Source: Ruminococcus sp. UBA4385 (lineage in GTDB: Bacteria; Bacillota_A; Clostridia; Oscillospirales; Ruminococcaceae). Taken from it: 53,306 nucleotides of DNA. Below are positions 42,440-52,098 of the stretch, in pieces. The stretch covers positions 1 to 53,306 of the forward strand of contig DGRP01000139.1 in assembly GCA_002391065.1 (NCBI GenBank). The letters run 5' to 3'. The notes beneath the pieces are model-generated. The model had not been told where the DNA came from and made no database searches. It was given only the letters and a program-made list of their open reading frames with translations. The translations under genes were made by a program, and so were the position numbers. Within the stretch, counting starts at the first letter, position 1; every line of letters starts with the position of its first letter.

Positions 42440-42946
42440 TCACACATCGAAAGTACTGGTCATTCTTGTCTTTTTGATCTTCTCACGGCATTTCTGAGCC
42501 TTATCACCGTAGACTGTACCTATTGCAGGCTCACAGAAAATAATTTTCAGGCCGCAGTCCTCTGTAGCGCCTATAGCAGTATTACCTACCGAGTTTCCTC
42601 CGTCAACACCTACCAGTTCAAGCTCCTTGATACCTCTTGCTCTTACAAATTGATAAAGATCATCGTTTGAAAAAGCATCGGGCTTGCTCTTTTCATAGAT
42701 ATTCTTTGATACTACCTTCAGGTTTTTTACAAAGTCAGCATCAGCAGAGCCTGCCTTAGGCATACCGCCGCCGAACAAGCCCTTTTTGATACTCTTGACA
42801 TAGATAACAGCCTCGGGCTCGTAAGCCTGAATTCTGATATTTACATTCTTGATAAGTATATCAACAGGATAGGAGTATTCATTCTTATCCCTGCCGCTGC
42901 CTACATACATCTCCTGCATATCCAGAACCATTAATGCTTTATCCAT
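42440..42946 (-). CDS. Isochorismatase-like protein lacking the catalytic Cys
   Basis: 168 residues, cysteine-hydrolase fold. Catalytic Asp9 (MVLDMQ) and a lysine in YVKS (about 51) can be placed. The position of the usual nucleophilic Cys (normally in VxGVxTDVCV) reads LVGVDGGNSVGNTAIGA, Ser119. The cis-peptide loop before it also differs. The fold is therefore recognisable but the reaction of true isochorismatases or nicotinamidases may be lost or changed. It lies between ftsY and the HAM1 gene, with a 32-base gap upstream; no pathway clue. Confidence 0.8.
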   Translation of the reverse strand: MDKALMVLDMQEMYVGSGRDKNEYSYPVDILIKNVNIRIQAYEPEAVIYVKSIKKGLFGGGMPKAGSADADFVKNLKVVSKNIYEKSKPDAFSNDDLYQFVRARGIKELELVGVDGGNSVGNTAIGATEDCGLKIIFCEPAIGTVYGDKAQKCREKIKKTRMTSTFDV

Positions 42947-42978
42947 AACTCTCTATACACACTCCCGAAAAAAACAGA

Positions 42979-43884
42979 TTACTCAAACAAAGCCTCCACA
43001 AAGTCTCTTGCAACAAAGGGCTGAAGATCATCTATCTGCTCACCTACTGTTACAAGCTTTACAGGCACTTTAAGATCATCGGTGATACTTATTATTATAC
43101 CACCTTTTGCAGTTCCGTCAAGCTTTGTAAGAATAATTCCCGTAATATCAGCCGCTTCGTTAAACTGCTTAGCCTGATTTACAGCGTTCTGACCCGTTGT
43201 TGCATCTAGTGCCAGAAGCACCTCCAGAGCACAGCCCTCAGCCTGCTGATGAACTATCCTCGAAATCTTTTTAAGCTCCTCCATGAGGTTCTTTTTATTG
43301 TGCAGTCTTCCTGCCGTATCGCAGATCACCACATCGGCATTTCTTGCCTTTGCAGCCTGCATAGCGTCGAATACTACCGATGCGGGGTCAGAGCCCTCAT
43401 TGTGCTTGATGATGTCAACGCCTGCTCTCTTCGTCCAGACCTCAAGCTGATCTATCGCCGCTGCTCTGAAAGTATCTGCCGCCGCAACAATAACCTTTTT
43501 GCCCTCGTTATGAAGGCTGTTTGCAAGCTTGCCTATCGTTGTAGTCTTGCCGACGCCGTTTACGCCTATCACAAGTATAACCGACGGAGTGGTTGACATA
43601 TCAAGCGGCTGATCCTCTCCAAGCATTTCGGTGATGACGTCTTTGAGAAGGTCTTTAATGACCTCGGGGTCTTTTACGCCCTCACGCTTTACTCTCTCAC
43701 GGAGCATATCGCAGATCTTTACCGAGGTGTTCACTCCGATATCGCAGAGGATAAGCGTTTCCTCAAGCTCCTCGAAAAGGTCTTCGTCTATCTTGGTGAA
43801 GGAGTGAAGCAAAGCCTCTATCCTTCCCATCATTGAATTCTTGGTCTTAGCAAGACCGTTTCTCAGCTTTTCAAAAAATCCCAT
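42979..43884 (-). CDS. ftsY: Signal recognition particle receptor FtsY
   Basis: 301 residues, essentially the NG domain with a short N-terminal helix; no long acidic A domain. GTPase motifs: GVNGVGKTTTIGKLA (P-loop), DTFRAAAIDQLEVW (motif II), CDTAGRLHNK (motif III) and TKLDGTAKGG. Docks SRP-ribosome complexes at the membrane. Follows smc by 18 bases, the usual Firmicute order. Confidence 0.96.
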   Translation of the reverse strand: MGFFEKLRNGLAKTKNSMMGRIEALLHSFTKIDEDLFEELEETLILCDIGVNTSVKICDMLRERVKREGVKDPEVIKDLLKDVITEMLGEDQPLDMSTTPSVILVIGVNGVGKTTTIGKLANSLHNEGKKVIVAAADTFRAAAIDQLEVWTKRAGVDIIKHNEGSDPASVVFDAMQAAKARNADVVICDTAGRLHNKKNLMEELKKISRIVHQQAEGCALEVLLALDATTGQNAVNQAKQFNEAADITGIILTKLDGTAKGGIIISITDDLKVPVKLVTVGEQIDDLQPFVARDFVEALFE

Positions 43885-43902
43885 AATTTTCTCCCAACTA
43901 TT

Positions 43903-46900
43903 TTACTCGGCGGCATCCATTCTCAGAAGCTTTGAAATGCCCTTTTCCTGCATTGTAACTCCGTAGAGAACGTCTGCCTCCTCCATTGTTCCTCGTCTGT
44001 GAGTTATGGCTATAAACTGCGTTTTGTCAGTCAGGCGGTGAAGATACTGAGCATACCTTGTAACGTTCACATCATCGAGCGCCGCCTCGATCTCATCAAG
44101 CAGACAGAACGGCGACGGCGATATTTTCAGTATCGCAAAGTATATCGCTACCGCCACAAGCGACTGCTCTCCGCCTGAAAGTGACATAAGGTTAGTTATG
44201 ACCTTTCCGGGCGGCTGAACATTTATATCAATTCCGCAGTTAAGTACATCATCTGGGTCTGAGAGTGACAGCTCTCCCTTTCCTCCGCCGAAGAGCTCGG
44301 TGAAGATTTTACCGAAGTTTTCATTTATGCTGTCAAAGGTCTGAATAAACATGGATTTCATGTTCTCTGTCAGGTCTCTGATAAGCTCTTCAAGCTCTGC
44401 CTTTGAGGTATTAACATCGGAGAGCTGAGTGTTTATAAACTCATACCTCTCGGAGACCTCCTCAAACTCTTCTATAGCGCCGAGGTTTATACTTCCGAGT
44501 GCTCTTATCTTATTTCTGAGCGATATAAGCCTCTTGTCAGCCTCACCGAAATCCTCGATAGGCTCTGCCATCGCAGATGCGTCAGTTCTTGTAAGCTCGT
44601 AGTCGTCCCAGAGCTGGCCGACAAGCTTATCAAACTGTGCCTGAACGTTTTTCTGCTGTTCCTCAGTTCTTGAAATAGAGGCATACAGATTTTCTTTTTC
44701 GGAGAGCTTGCCCTTCTGGCTGTTGCGGAGCATATTCGCAGCATTTTCAAGCCTTATCTTTTCAGCGAGTGCCTGTTCGGCCTCACGCTCGATACGCTTT
44801 ATCTCCTCCGATGCATCGGACTGACTTAGACGTATCTCGCCTATCTCATTTTCCTTATCACGGATAGTCTTTCTGTTCTGCTCTGTCTGCGTTCTGAGCA
44901 TTTCCTGCTCCTCACCGCCCGAGCTGATAGTGCGCTCCAGCTGCTCTATCGAAAGCCTGCAGGACTGAATATCCTTAGCAAGCTCCGCACTTGCAACTCT
45001 TGCTGCCGAAAGCTTCTCGCCAAGCTCCTCTCGCTCACGTCTGAGCTTAGCCTGCTCATTCTGCGATTCTGACAGCCTTGCCTCGGTCTCGATGATCTCA
45101 CGGTCGGTCTTTTCCATCTCGGCTGTCTGAGTGTCAAGCTCCTTCTGAGCGTCCTTGATACTCTTCTCTAAGCTGTTGATGAGCTCATCAGTCTCATCAA
45201 GCTGCTTTTCATAGCCTGCCCTGAACTCTCTTATTCTCTTGATCTCAAGCTCAAATCTCAGCAGGTCCTCCGCTGTCTGAGAAGCCTCGGTTTTCAGTGC
45301 ATCGAGGTCAGCTTCAAGCTTAGCATTCTCCTGAACAAGCCTCTCCCTTGACGCTTTAAGCTCACCGAACTTCTCTTCAAGCTTTTTCTTCTTTGCTTCC
45401 AGAGCCTCTATCTCATTCTTTCGGGAGAGTATTCCCGTTTTCTTTGCGGCACTTCCTCCCGTGAAGGAGCCGCCCGCATTTATTATCTGACCGTCCAGTG
45501 TGACGATCCTGAATTTGTATTTATACTTCTTTGCAGCTGCAGCCGCAAGGTCTATGTCCTCAAACACGGCTATCCTGCCGAGAAGGCTGTCCATAACTGA
45601 GCTTATCTTACTGTTGCAGCCTGCAAGCTCACTTGCATTTGCGACAAAGCCTTCCTCATTATCCATGCCGCCGAAGTCACTTCTTGTGCCCTTCACCGAG
45701 CTTATCGGCAGGAAGGTTGCACGGCCTGCATTGTTCTCCTTCAAAAGCCTTATACCACGCTTTGCGATGTCCTCATTCTCAACGATGATGTTCTGCATAG
45801 CACCGCCGAGAGCTGTCTCTATCGCAAGTGAATACTCGGGCTTTACACTTATAAGCTGAGCCACCGTTCCGAGCACTCCGCCGAGCCTGCCCTGCTTTGA
45901 AGCCTTGACAATATGCTTTACACTGTAGGCAAAGCCCTCCATTGAGTTTTCAAGGTCACGCAGAAGCCCAAGCTTCGAGTCGGTCTCTCTGAGGGTAGCG
46001 TCAGTGTCGGAGAAATCCGCATTTGCCTGCTCCAGCTTTTTGCGCTTTGACTCTAACAGCCTTTCCATTCCGCTTACACGGTTCTGAGAATCCTGCTGTT
46101 TTTCCTCAGCAGAATTTCTCGCTTCATTAAGCTCACGAAGCTCCTTTGAAGCATCATCAAACTGCGCTTCAAGCTCCTCGCTTCTTGCGTGTGCGGCAGT
46201 AAGCTGCTCCTCGCCGTCGCTTATATTGTTCTTTGCGTTCTCTATCGCAAAGCTTATCTTCGATTTTTTAACATAAACCGAGCTTATCAGATCATTGGTC
46301 TCACTGAGGCTCTTGTCTGTCTCGTCGGTCTTCTGCTCCAGGCTTGTGAGAGCCTCTTCAAGAGCCTTAATTTCAGTCTCGGAGGTCTTCTCCTTATCAT
46401 GCAGCTCAGCGAGCTTATTCTCCTGTGCTCTCTTCTGCTCATCGAGATACTCCGCAGACTCCTTTGACTGCTCTATCTGCTCTTCAAGCTTTGAGATGTT
46501 ATCTTTAAGGTGCTCTATATCATTTTCGAGCACTGCTATATCCGAATCCGACTTTGAGCTTTTAAGCTGTGTATCATGGATAAGCTGTTTAAGCTTTTCA
46601 GCTTCCTCTGCCTTTTCGGCACTCTGCTCAAAGCTGTCGCTTATCTCTCGCTCAACATCTTTAAGCTCCTCCGAAAGCGCCGAGTACTGCTCCCTTACGG
46701 ATTCAAGCTTTTCTTCAAGCTCCTTGCCCCTGTCAAAGTACTCATCGAGCCTTCTCACCCAGATAGAGACCTCAAGCTTTCTCTTCTCATCATCAAGCAC
46801 TCTGAACTTCTTTGCCTTTTCTGACTGCTGTCTCAAAGGTTCGATACGTGAGGCAAGCTCGCCCAGAATGTCATTAAGCCTTGAAATATTGTCCTCGGCA

Positions 46901-47448
46901 GCAAGAAGCTTTCTCTCGGCTTCCTCTTTCTTGTATCGGAACTTTGAGATCCCTGCGGCTTCCTCAAATATCTCACGGCGCTCGTTGGATTTCTCATTCA
47001 CTATGTCAGCGATACGTCCCTGACCGATTATCGAATAGCCGTCACGTCCGAGACCCGTATCCATGAAAAGCTCAAGAACATCTTTAAGTCTCACCTGCTG
47101 AGAGTTTATCATATATTCGCTGTCGCCGTTGCGGTAAAGCTTTCTCGATACGCTGACCGTGTCATGCTCGGGGTCGAGCTTGCGGTCGGAATTGTCTATC
47201 GTGATAGTTACCTGCGCAAACGAGGCTTTAGGCCGTGAGAGCGTTCCGTGGAAGATCACTCCCTGCATCTTCTCGCCTCTGAGCTGCTTTGAGGACTGCT
47301 CGCCCATTACCCAGCGCATAGCGTCTCCGATATTGCTCTTTCCCGAGCCGTTCGGTCCGACTACAGCAGTTATGCCCTTATCGAATTTAAGCTCTATCTT
47401 ATCAGGAAACGATTTGAAGCCCTGCATTTCCAGACTTTTTAAGTACAC
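43903..47448 (-). CDS. smc: Chromosome segregation protein SMC
   Basis: 1181 residues. N-terminal Walker A VGPNGSGKSNIGDAMRW (about 31-47), two long coiled coils, a hinge at about 500-680 (GRLGGVLGTVAQLISVKP, AGGSFTGGSA), then the signature LSGGEQSLVAVAIYFAIL and Walker B FCLLDEIEAALDD. Forms the condensin core with ScpA/B (not in the window). The start overlaps the radical SAM gene end by 10 bases. Confidence 0.97.
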   Translation of the reverse strand: MYLKSLEMQGFKSFPDKIELKFDKGITAVVGPNGSGKSNIGDAMRWVMGEQSSKQLRGEKMQGVIFHGTLSRPKASFAQVTITIDNSDRKLDPEHDTVSVSRKLYRNGDSEYMINSQQVRLKDVLELFMDTGLGRDGYSIIGQGRIADIVNEKSNERREIFEEAAGISKFRYKKEEAERKLLAAEDNISRLNDILGELASRIEPLRQQSEKAKKFRVLDDEKRKLEVSIWVRRLDEYFDRGKELEEKLESVREQYSALSEELKDVEREISDSFEQSAEKAEEAEKLKQLIHDTQLKSSKSDSDIAVLENDIEHLKDNISKLEEQIEQSKESAEYLDEQKRAQENKLAELHDKEKTSETEIKALEEALTSLEQKTDETDKSLSETNDLISSVYVKKSKISFAIENAKNNISDGEEQLTAAHARSEELEAQFDDASKELRELNEARNSAEEKQQDSQNRVSGMERLLESKRKKLEQANADFSDTDATLRETDSKLGLLRDLENSMEGFAYSVKHIVKASKQGRLGGVLGTVAQLISVKPEYSLAIETALGGAMQNIIVENEDIAKRGIRLLKENNAGRATFLPISSVKGTRSDFGGMDNEEGFVANASELAGCNSKISSVMDSLLGRIAVFEDIDLAAAAAKKYKYKFRIVTLDGQIINAGGSFTGGSAAKKTGILSRKNEIEALEAKKKKLEEKFGELKASRERLVQENAKLEADLDALKTEASQTAEDLLRFELEIKRIREFRAGYEKQLDETDELINSLEKSIKDAQKELDTQTAEMEKTDREIIETEARLSESQNEQAKLRREREELGEKLSAARVASAELAKDIQSCRLSIEQLERTISSGGEEQEMLRTQTEQNRKTIRDKENEIGEIRLSQSDASEEIKRIEREAEQALAEKIRLENAANMLRNSQKGKLSEKENLYASISRTEEQQKNVQAQFDKLVGQLWDDYELTRTDASAMAEPIEDFGEADKRLISLRNKIRALGSINLGAIEEFEEVSERYEFINTQLSDVNTSKAELEELIRDLTENMKSMFIQTFDSINENFGKIFTELFGGGKGELSLSDPDDVLNCGIDINVQPPGKVITNLMSLSGGEQSLVAVAIYFAILKISPSPFCLLDEIEAALDDVNVTRYAQYLHRLTDKTQFIAITHRRGTMEEADVLYGVTMQEKGISKLLRMDAAE

Positions 47449-48449
47449 GCTCTCACCTCTTTTATCTCATATTTCGGGATAGCCTTATCCCCTGTTATTT
47501 TAAGCTCAATTCCAAGCTTCTTAAAGTATTCGTAATTTGCTCTTTTCTGACCAAGCGCCTTGCTTATGCACGAGGGGTTCACCGCTATGGTCACATTTCT
47601 GCCGTCGGATTTATCTGTACAAAAAATTGTACTCTCGATTTTTCTTCTGTAAATCTCCGCCTCGCAGAGTTCCCTAAAAGCAGGGTGGTAAAAGCCGCCC
47701 ACCATATCACGCTTGACAAACTCGCTTGCGTGCAGCCCGCATTTGAGAACCTTAATTCCTGCTTTTTCAAACTCGCAGAGCATATCCGCACAGACCGACA
47801 CAACCGTATCAAAGTCCATAGTAACATACTCACCCGAAAGGTAAAGCTCGGCAAGCTTTGTACCTTTTAGTATCACCACAGGGTATATCCTCACCGCCGA
47901 GGGTGCGATCTCCAGTGCCTTTCTCAGGTTCTCACGCTCGATACTCTCATCGGACTTATAGAGCCCCACCATAAGCTGTAAGCCAAGCTCAAAGCCGTAC
48001 TCTTTTATAAGAGAAGCCGCATTCACAATATCCTCTGCGGAGTGCCCTCTCTCATTAGCTTCAAGCACCCTGTCATCAAGCGACTGCGCCCCAAGCTCAA
48101 TTGCGGTTACTCCGTATGAACGAAGTATATCAAGCACCTCACGGTCTATATAATCGGGTCTGGTAGAAAGTCGAATGCCCTTAAATTTCCCCTCTCCGAC
48201 AAACTCGTGAGCCGCACTGAGAAGCTCCGTCATGTAGGAGCGTTCAATCGCTGTAAAGCTTCCGCCGAAGAAGGCTATCTCGGTGTCAGCAGGGTCACTT
48301 ACCTCATGCAGTGCCCTTTCGCATATCCGCCTGACATCATCTCCCGATGGCAGGTCAGCCGAGCCTGTTATAGTCCTCTGGTCACAGAAAGCGCACAGGT
48401 GCGGACAGCCGACGTGGGTCACAAAAATAGATATGTTGCTGTGAGCCAT
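47439..48449 (-). CDS. Radical SAM protein, Elp3-like family
   Basis: 336 residues. The iron-sulphur motif is VGCPHLCAFCDQ (CxxxCxxC) near residue 13-24. The Elp3-type core follows (FFGGSFTAIERSYM, RLSTRPDYID, ELGAQSLDDRVL), but there is no long acetyltransferase domain; the end is a short region (VNPSCISKALGQKRANYEYF). The product is unknown; tRNA modification is a possible role by analogy. Starts right after rnc, ends overlapping smc. Confidence 0.87.
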   Translation of the reverse strand: MAHSNISIFVTHVGCPHLCAFCDQRTITGSADLPSGDDVRRICERALHEVSDPADTEIAFFGGSFTAIERSYMTELLSAAHEFVGEGKFKGIRLSTRPDYIDREVLDILRSYGVTAIELGAQSLDDRVLEANERGHSAEDIVNAASLIKEYGFELGLQLMVGLYKSDESIERENLRKALEIAPSAVRIYPVVILKGTKLAELYLSGEYVTMDFDTVVSVCADMLCEFEKAGIKVLKCGLHASEFVKRDMVGGFYHPAFRELCEAEIYRRKIESTIFCTDKSDGRNVTIAVNPSCISKALGQKRANYEYFKKLGIELKITGDKAIPKYEIKEVRACT

Positions 48450-49147
48450 TACTTCACTTCAATTCCCATAAGGCTGAGTGCTTCCTTGGCAGCAAGCTGC
48501 TCCGCCGTCTTTTTGGAGCGCCCCGTGCCCTCGCCGATAACATTGGAGTTCAGAAGCACCTGCACAGTGAACTGCTTGTTGTGGTCGGGGCCCGACTCAC
48601 CCTTGAGGTGGTACTCTATCTTCTCCTCGGGATTTCTCTGAATGACCTCCTGCAGTGCAGTTTTGTAGTCATGGAAAACAGAAATATCGGGTGTTATGTT
48701 CTCGGGCAGGAATGAGAGAATGTACTTTGATACGACCTCCATTCCGCCGTCAAGATAAATAGCTGCGATAACCGCCTCGAAAGCGTCTGACACTATCGAG
48801 GGTCTTGTTCTTCCGCCCGTAATTTCCTCGCCCTTTCCGAGAAAAATATACGAGCCTAAGTCTATCTTCTTTGAGAACTCAAACAGAGCCTTTTCACATA
48901 CCAGGCTTGCTCTCATCTTTGTGAGCTCACCCTCGGGCAGGTGCTTGTAGTGCTCGAAGATATGGTCTGAAACAACTATCGAGAGCACCGAGTCTCCTAA
49001 AAACTCTAGTCTTTCGTTGCTGTTTCTTGTCTTCTTGTTTTCATTCGCATAGGACGAATGAGAAAGCGCTTCAAAAAGCAGGCTCTCGTCCTTGAACTGA
49101 TAGCCTATCTTTTCCTGAAATTGTTTTACAGCGGTCTGTTCATTCAT
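48449..49147 (-). CDS. rnc: Ribonuclease III
   Basis: 232 residues. Cuts double-stranded RNA in rRNA maturation. Catalytic signature NERLEFLGDSVLSIVVSDH; a second site has SDAFEAVIAAIYLDGG. C-terminal dsRNA-binding domain with TVQVLLNSNVIGEGTGRSKK and AEQLAAKEALSLM. Start overlaps the plsX stop by 4 bases. Confidence 0.97.
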   Translation of the reverse strand: MNEQTAVKQFQEKIGYQFKDESLLFEALSHSSYANENKKTRNSNERLEFLGDSVLSIVVSDHIFEHYKHLPEGELTKMRASLVCEKALFEFSKKIDLGSYIFLGKGEEITGGRTRPSIVSDAFEAVIAAIYLDGGMEVVSKYILSFLPENITPDISVFHDYKTALQEVIQRNPEEKIEYHLKGESGPDHNKQFTVQVLLNSNVIGEGTGRSKKTAEQLAAKEALSLMGIEVK

Positions 49148-50163
49148 TTGTCAGCATCTCCGCTCTTTGAGTTTTTCATAGTCTCGAGAGCTGCTGTGAT
49201 CTCATTGATAACGTCTCTCTCAATGTAAAGCTTAGCCTGTCTGATAGCATTGTAAAATGCCTTTGCATCAGACGAGCCGTGTGCCTTGATAACAGGTCTT
49301 GCAGTTCCGAGAAGCGGTGCTCCGCCGTACTCCGAGTAGTCCATTCTCTTGCGGAAGTCCTTGATGTTTTTGAGTATCATCAGGGCAGCGATCTTGCTCT
49401 TTGCTCCGCTTGTGAGTATGTTTTTAAGCTCTCCCGAGAAGAACTTCGCCATACCCTCATAAAGCTTGAGAAGCAGGTTTCCGCTGAAGCCGTCGGCAAC
49501 GCATACATCGCAGTCACCCAAAGGAAGCTGTCTTGCCTCTAAATTTCCGATGAAGTTTATGGGCGCTGACTGCAGCTGCTTATAAGCCGCAAGGTCGAGC
49601 TCTCTTCCCTTGGTTTCCTCGGCACCGATGTTTGCAAGTGCTACCTTTGGCTCTTTAACTCCGATTATCTTATTCATATAAGCCGAGCCCATAATACCGA
49701 ACTGTACAAGCATTTCGGGACGGCACTCTGCATTTGCACCGCAGTCAAGAAGCATAGTAGGATCGCCTGCTGTAGGAAGAACAGTTGCAAGAGCAGGTCT
49801 TTTAACGCCCTTGATGCGCTTTACAATAAATGTAGCACCAACAACGAGAGCTCCTGTCGAGCCTGCCGAAACGAAGGCATCGCCCTCACCGTCAGCGACC
49901 ATTTTCATACCCACTGCCATAGAGCAGTCCTTCTTGCCCTTGATGACCTCTGTAGGTTCTTCGCAAATGTCGATAACCGTATCTGCGTGCTTTATTTTAA
50001 GCCCTGTTATGTCAAGGCCGTTCTGCCCGGCGCACTTTTTTATCTTCTCCTCATCACCGACGAGCGTAACATCTACACCGAAATCATTATGTGCATCTAT
50101 CGACCCTTTAAGCACCTGCAGAGGTGCATTATCTCCGCCGAATGCATCTATTACTATGTTCAT
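49144..50163 (-). CDS. plsX: Phosphate acyltransferase PlsX
   Basis: 339 residues. Converts acyl-ACP to acyl phosphate for phospholipid synthesis. N-terminal MNIVIDAFGGDNAPLQVLKG and the later SAGSTGALVVGATFIVKRIK, CDVCVADGFSGNLLLKLYEG and YGGAPLLG segments are typical. No acyl carrier protein gene lies between plsX and rnc, unlike many Firmicutes. Start is preceded by GGAGG and a long inverted repeat. Confidence 0.96.
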   Translation of the reverse strand: MNIVIDAFGGDNAPLQVLKGSIDAHNDFGVDVTLVGDEEKIKKCAGQNGLDITGLKIKHADTVIDICEEPTEVIKGKKDCSMAVGMKMVADGEGDAFVSAGSTGALVVGATFIVKRIKGVKRPALATVLPTAGDPTMLLDCGANAECRPEMLVQFGIMGSAYMNKIIGVKEPKVALANIGAEETKGRELDLAAYKQLQSAPINFIGNLEARQLPLGDCDVCVADGFSGNLLLKLYEGMAKFFSGELKNILTSGAKSKIAALMILKNIKDFRKRMDYSEYGGAPLLGTARPVIKAHGSSDAKAFYNAIRQAKLYIERDVINEITAALETMKNSKSGDADK

Positions 50164-50187
50164 AAATTAAACCTCCTTGTATTTCCG

Positions 50188-50236
50188 AGGTCAGACATAA
50201 GAGGCAAAAGAACCTCTTGCTTCTTATCTCCGACCT
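50188..50236 (-). promoter_or_regulatory. Long imperfect hairpin upstream of plsX
   Basis: AGGTC (50188-50192) pairs with GACCT (50232-50236), ATAAGA (50197-50202) with TCTTAT (50222-50227), and GCAA with TTGC around a 9-base loop. It fills most of the 74 bases between the membrane protein gene and plsX. It has only a weak T-run; it may be an attenuator, processing site or a remnant terminator of the upstream unit. Confidence 0.55.
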
Positions 50237-50237
50237 G

Positions 50238-50765
50238 TTAAACTGCACCGTTATCCGAAATATATCTCCAGATACACAGCACTGCGCAGAATATGTACAG
50301 CACAGCCATAACTATATTCACTGTCCCGACTGCTGCCGAGCCTTTTCCGAACCGACTGCGCTTTATTACGGCTCTCAGTCCTATAAACATCATAGCCAGC
50401 GCCGCCGTCACAAAGAATATTGAGCCAAGCACTGCCGCCTGCCTTTCGGCAAGGACAGCACGGCTGTGAGCATTGTCCATATACTCCGTGAACTTCTCCT
50501 CTGCGGAGTCAAGACCTCTGGTCTTTCTGACCCAGAGCTGTGCCGCAACAAGATTTGCCCAGGGCACGCAGTCCACCACAAACCATATCCCCGATATAGT
50601 TCCGTGAGCTATCCCCCAGAGCATACGCTCCCTGATGCCGCTTCGCTTGCCAATGCCCATCATAACTACTGCCAGCGCCATCAGCAGAAACACTCCGAAC
50701 CAGTTATAAATACAGAATCTGAATGTATCCATAAATTCATTTACATCAAGATGTCCGATCTTCAT
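50238..50765 (-). CDS. Four-helix membrane protein of unknown function
   Basis: 175 residues with four hydrophobic segments (about 20-40, 45-70, 105-130 and 146-166) and a soluble loop (KTRGLDSAEEKFTEYMDNAH, about 81-100). No family recognised. It begins 16 bases after trmFO and its stop is just before the hairpin upstream of plsX. Confidence 0.72.
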   Translation of the reverse strand: MKIGHLDVNEFMDTFRFCIYNWFGVFLLMALAVVMMGIGKRSGIRERMLWGIAHGTISGIWFVVDCVPWANLVAAQLWVRKTRGLDSAEEKFTEYMDNAHSRAVLAERQAAVLGSIFFVTAALAMMFIGLRAVIKRSRFGKGSAAVGTVNIVMAVLYIFCAVLCIWRYISDNGAV

Positions 50766-50781
50766 GCGCTGACACCTCCTG

Positions 50782-52098
50782 TCAGAGCGTCTCTATCAGC
50801 TTATCAAGGATGTCCAGCCCTCTTTGTGCAAGCTTTTCATATTTAAGCTTTTTATCTCTTATCCTCTCACCTATATCGGGAAGTATACCCATATTGCAGC
50901 CCATAGGCTGAAAGCTCTCAACACTCGGGTCGCTGATATAAGCCGCCAGTGCTCCGAGCATGGTTTCCCTCGGCAGTGTCACAGGGGCTTTGCCCGAAAG
51001 CTCACGGGCTAAGCTAAGTCCTGCAAAGATTCCGCTTGCTGCCGACTCGATATAGCCCTCAACTCCGGTTATCTGTCCTGCAAAGTAAGTGAGAGGTCTC
51101 TCTCTCATCTCAAACTGCGCTGTCAGAAGCTTAGGTGAATTGATAAAGGTGTTTCTGTGCATAACGCCGTATCTTACAAACTCGGCATTTTCAAGCCCGG
51201 GAATAAGTGAGAACACACGCTTCTGTTCACCGAACTTCAGGTTTGTCTGAAAGCCCACAAGATTGTACATCGAGCCCTCGGCATTCTCAGCCCTCAGCTG
51301 AACTACAGCGTAGGGTCTTTTATCTGTCCTCGGGTCACGCAGACCTACAGGCTTCAATGGTCCGAAGCGCATAGTGTCCTCGCCCCTTTTTGCAAGAGCC
51401 TCAACAGGCATACAGCCCTCATAAACCTTAAAGCCTATCTTAGAGAAGTGCTCCCTGTCAAACTCGTGAAGCGGAGCAGACTCGGCATTTATAAGCTCGT
51501 TATAAAAGCGCTCATATTCCTCCTTATCCATAGGGCAGTTTATATAGTCAGCCTCGCCCCTGTCATAGCGTGAGGCAAAAAACGCCTTATCCATATCAAT
51601 GCTCTCTGCGGTCACAATAGGCGCTGCCGCATCGTGAAAGTAAAGATACTCTCCGCAAAGCTCCCGAATGCTTCCTGCCAGACCGTCGCTTGTAAGCGGG
51701 CCCGTTGCAATAACACAGGCGCCCTCGGGTATCTCGGTCACTTCTTTTGAGATGACCTCAATATTCTCCTGTGACTTTATCATCTGCGTCACTTCGTCAG
51801 AGAACCTGTATCTGTCCACCGCCAGCGCTCCGCCTGCACTTACTCTCGACCTTTCAGCCGCAAGCATAGTTACCGAGCCGAGCCTGCGCATCTCTTCCTT
51901 GAGCATTCCTGCCGCCGAGCCTATTCTGTCGGCTTTCAGTGAGTTTGAGCAGACAAGCTCTGCAAAGCCCTGATATTTATGCGCAGGAGAGTACTTTTCA
52001 GGCTTCATTTCAAAGAGTCTTACCTGCACTCCTGCCTTTGCAAGCTGCCATGCAGCCTCGCAGCCTGCGAGACCTGCACCGATAACATCAGCTCTCAT
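50782..52098 (-). CDS. trmFO: tRNA uridine-54 methyltransferase TrmFO
   Basis: 438 residues from the ATG giving MRADVIGAGLAGCEAAWQL; 11 codons upstream belong to the topA end. Uses folate and FAD to make ribothymidine 54 in tRNA. FAD-binding GAGLAGCEAAW, the FEMKPEKYSPAHK and ELVCSNSLKAD segments, and the pattern NCPMDKEEYERFYNEL are family marks. A GGAGA site is just upstream. Overlaps topA by 11 bases; topA-trmFO is a standard Firmicute pair. Confidence 0.95.
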   Translation of the reverse strand: MRADVIGAGLAGCEAAWQLAKAGVQVRLFEMKPEKYSPAHKYQGFAELVCSNSLKADRIGSAAGMLKEEMRRLGSVTMLAAERSRVSAGGALAVDRYRFSDEVTQMIKSQENIEVISKEVTEIPEGACVIATGPLTSDGLAGSIRELCGEYLYFHDAAAPIVTAESIDMDKAFFASRYDRGEADYINCPMDKEEYERFYNELINAESAPLHEFDREHFSKIGFKVYEGCMPVEALAKRGEDTMRFGPLKPVGLRDPRTDKRPYAVVQLRAENAEGSMYNLVGFQTNLKFGEQKRVFSLIPGLENAEFVRYGVMHRNTFINSPKLLTAQFEMRERPLTYFAGQITGVEGYIESAASGIFAGLSLARELSGKAPVTLPRETMLGALAAYISDPSVESFQPMGCNMGILPDIGERIRDKKLKYEKLAQRGLDILDKLIETL

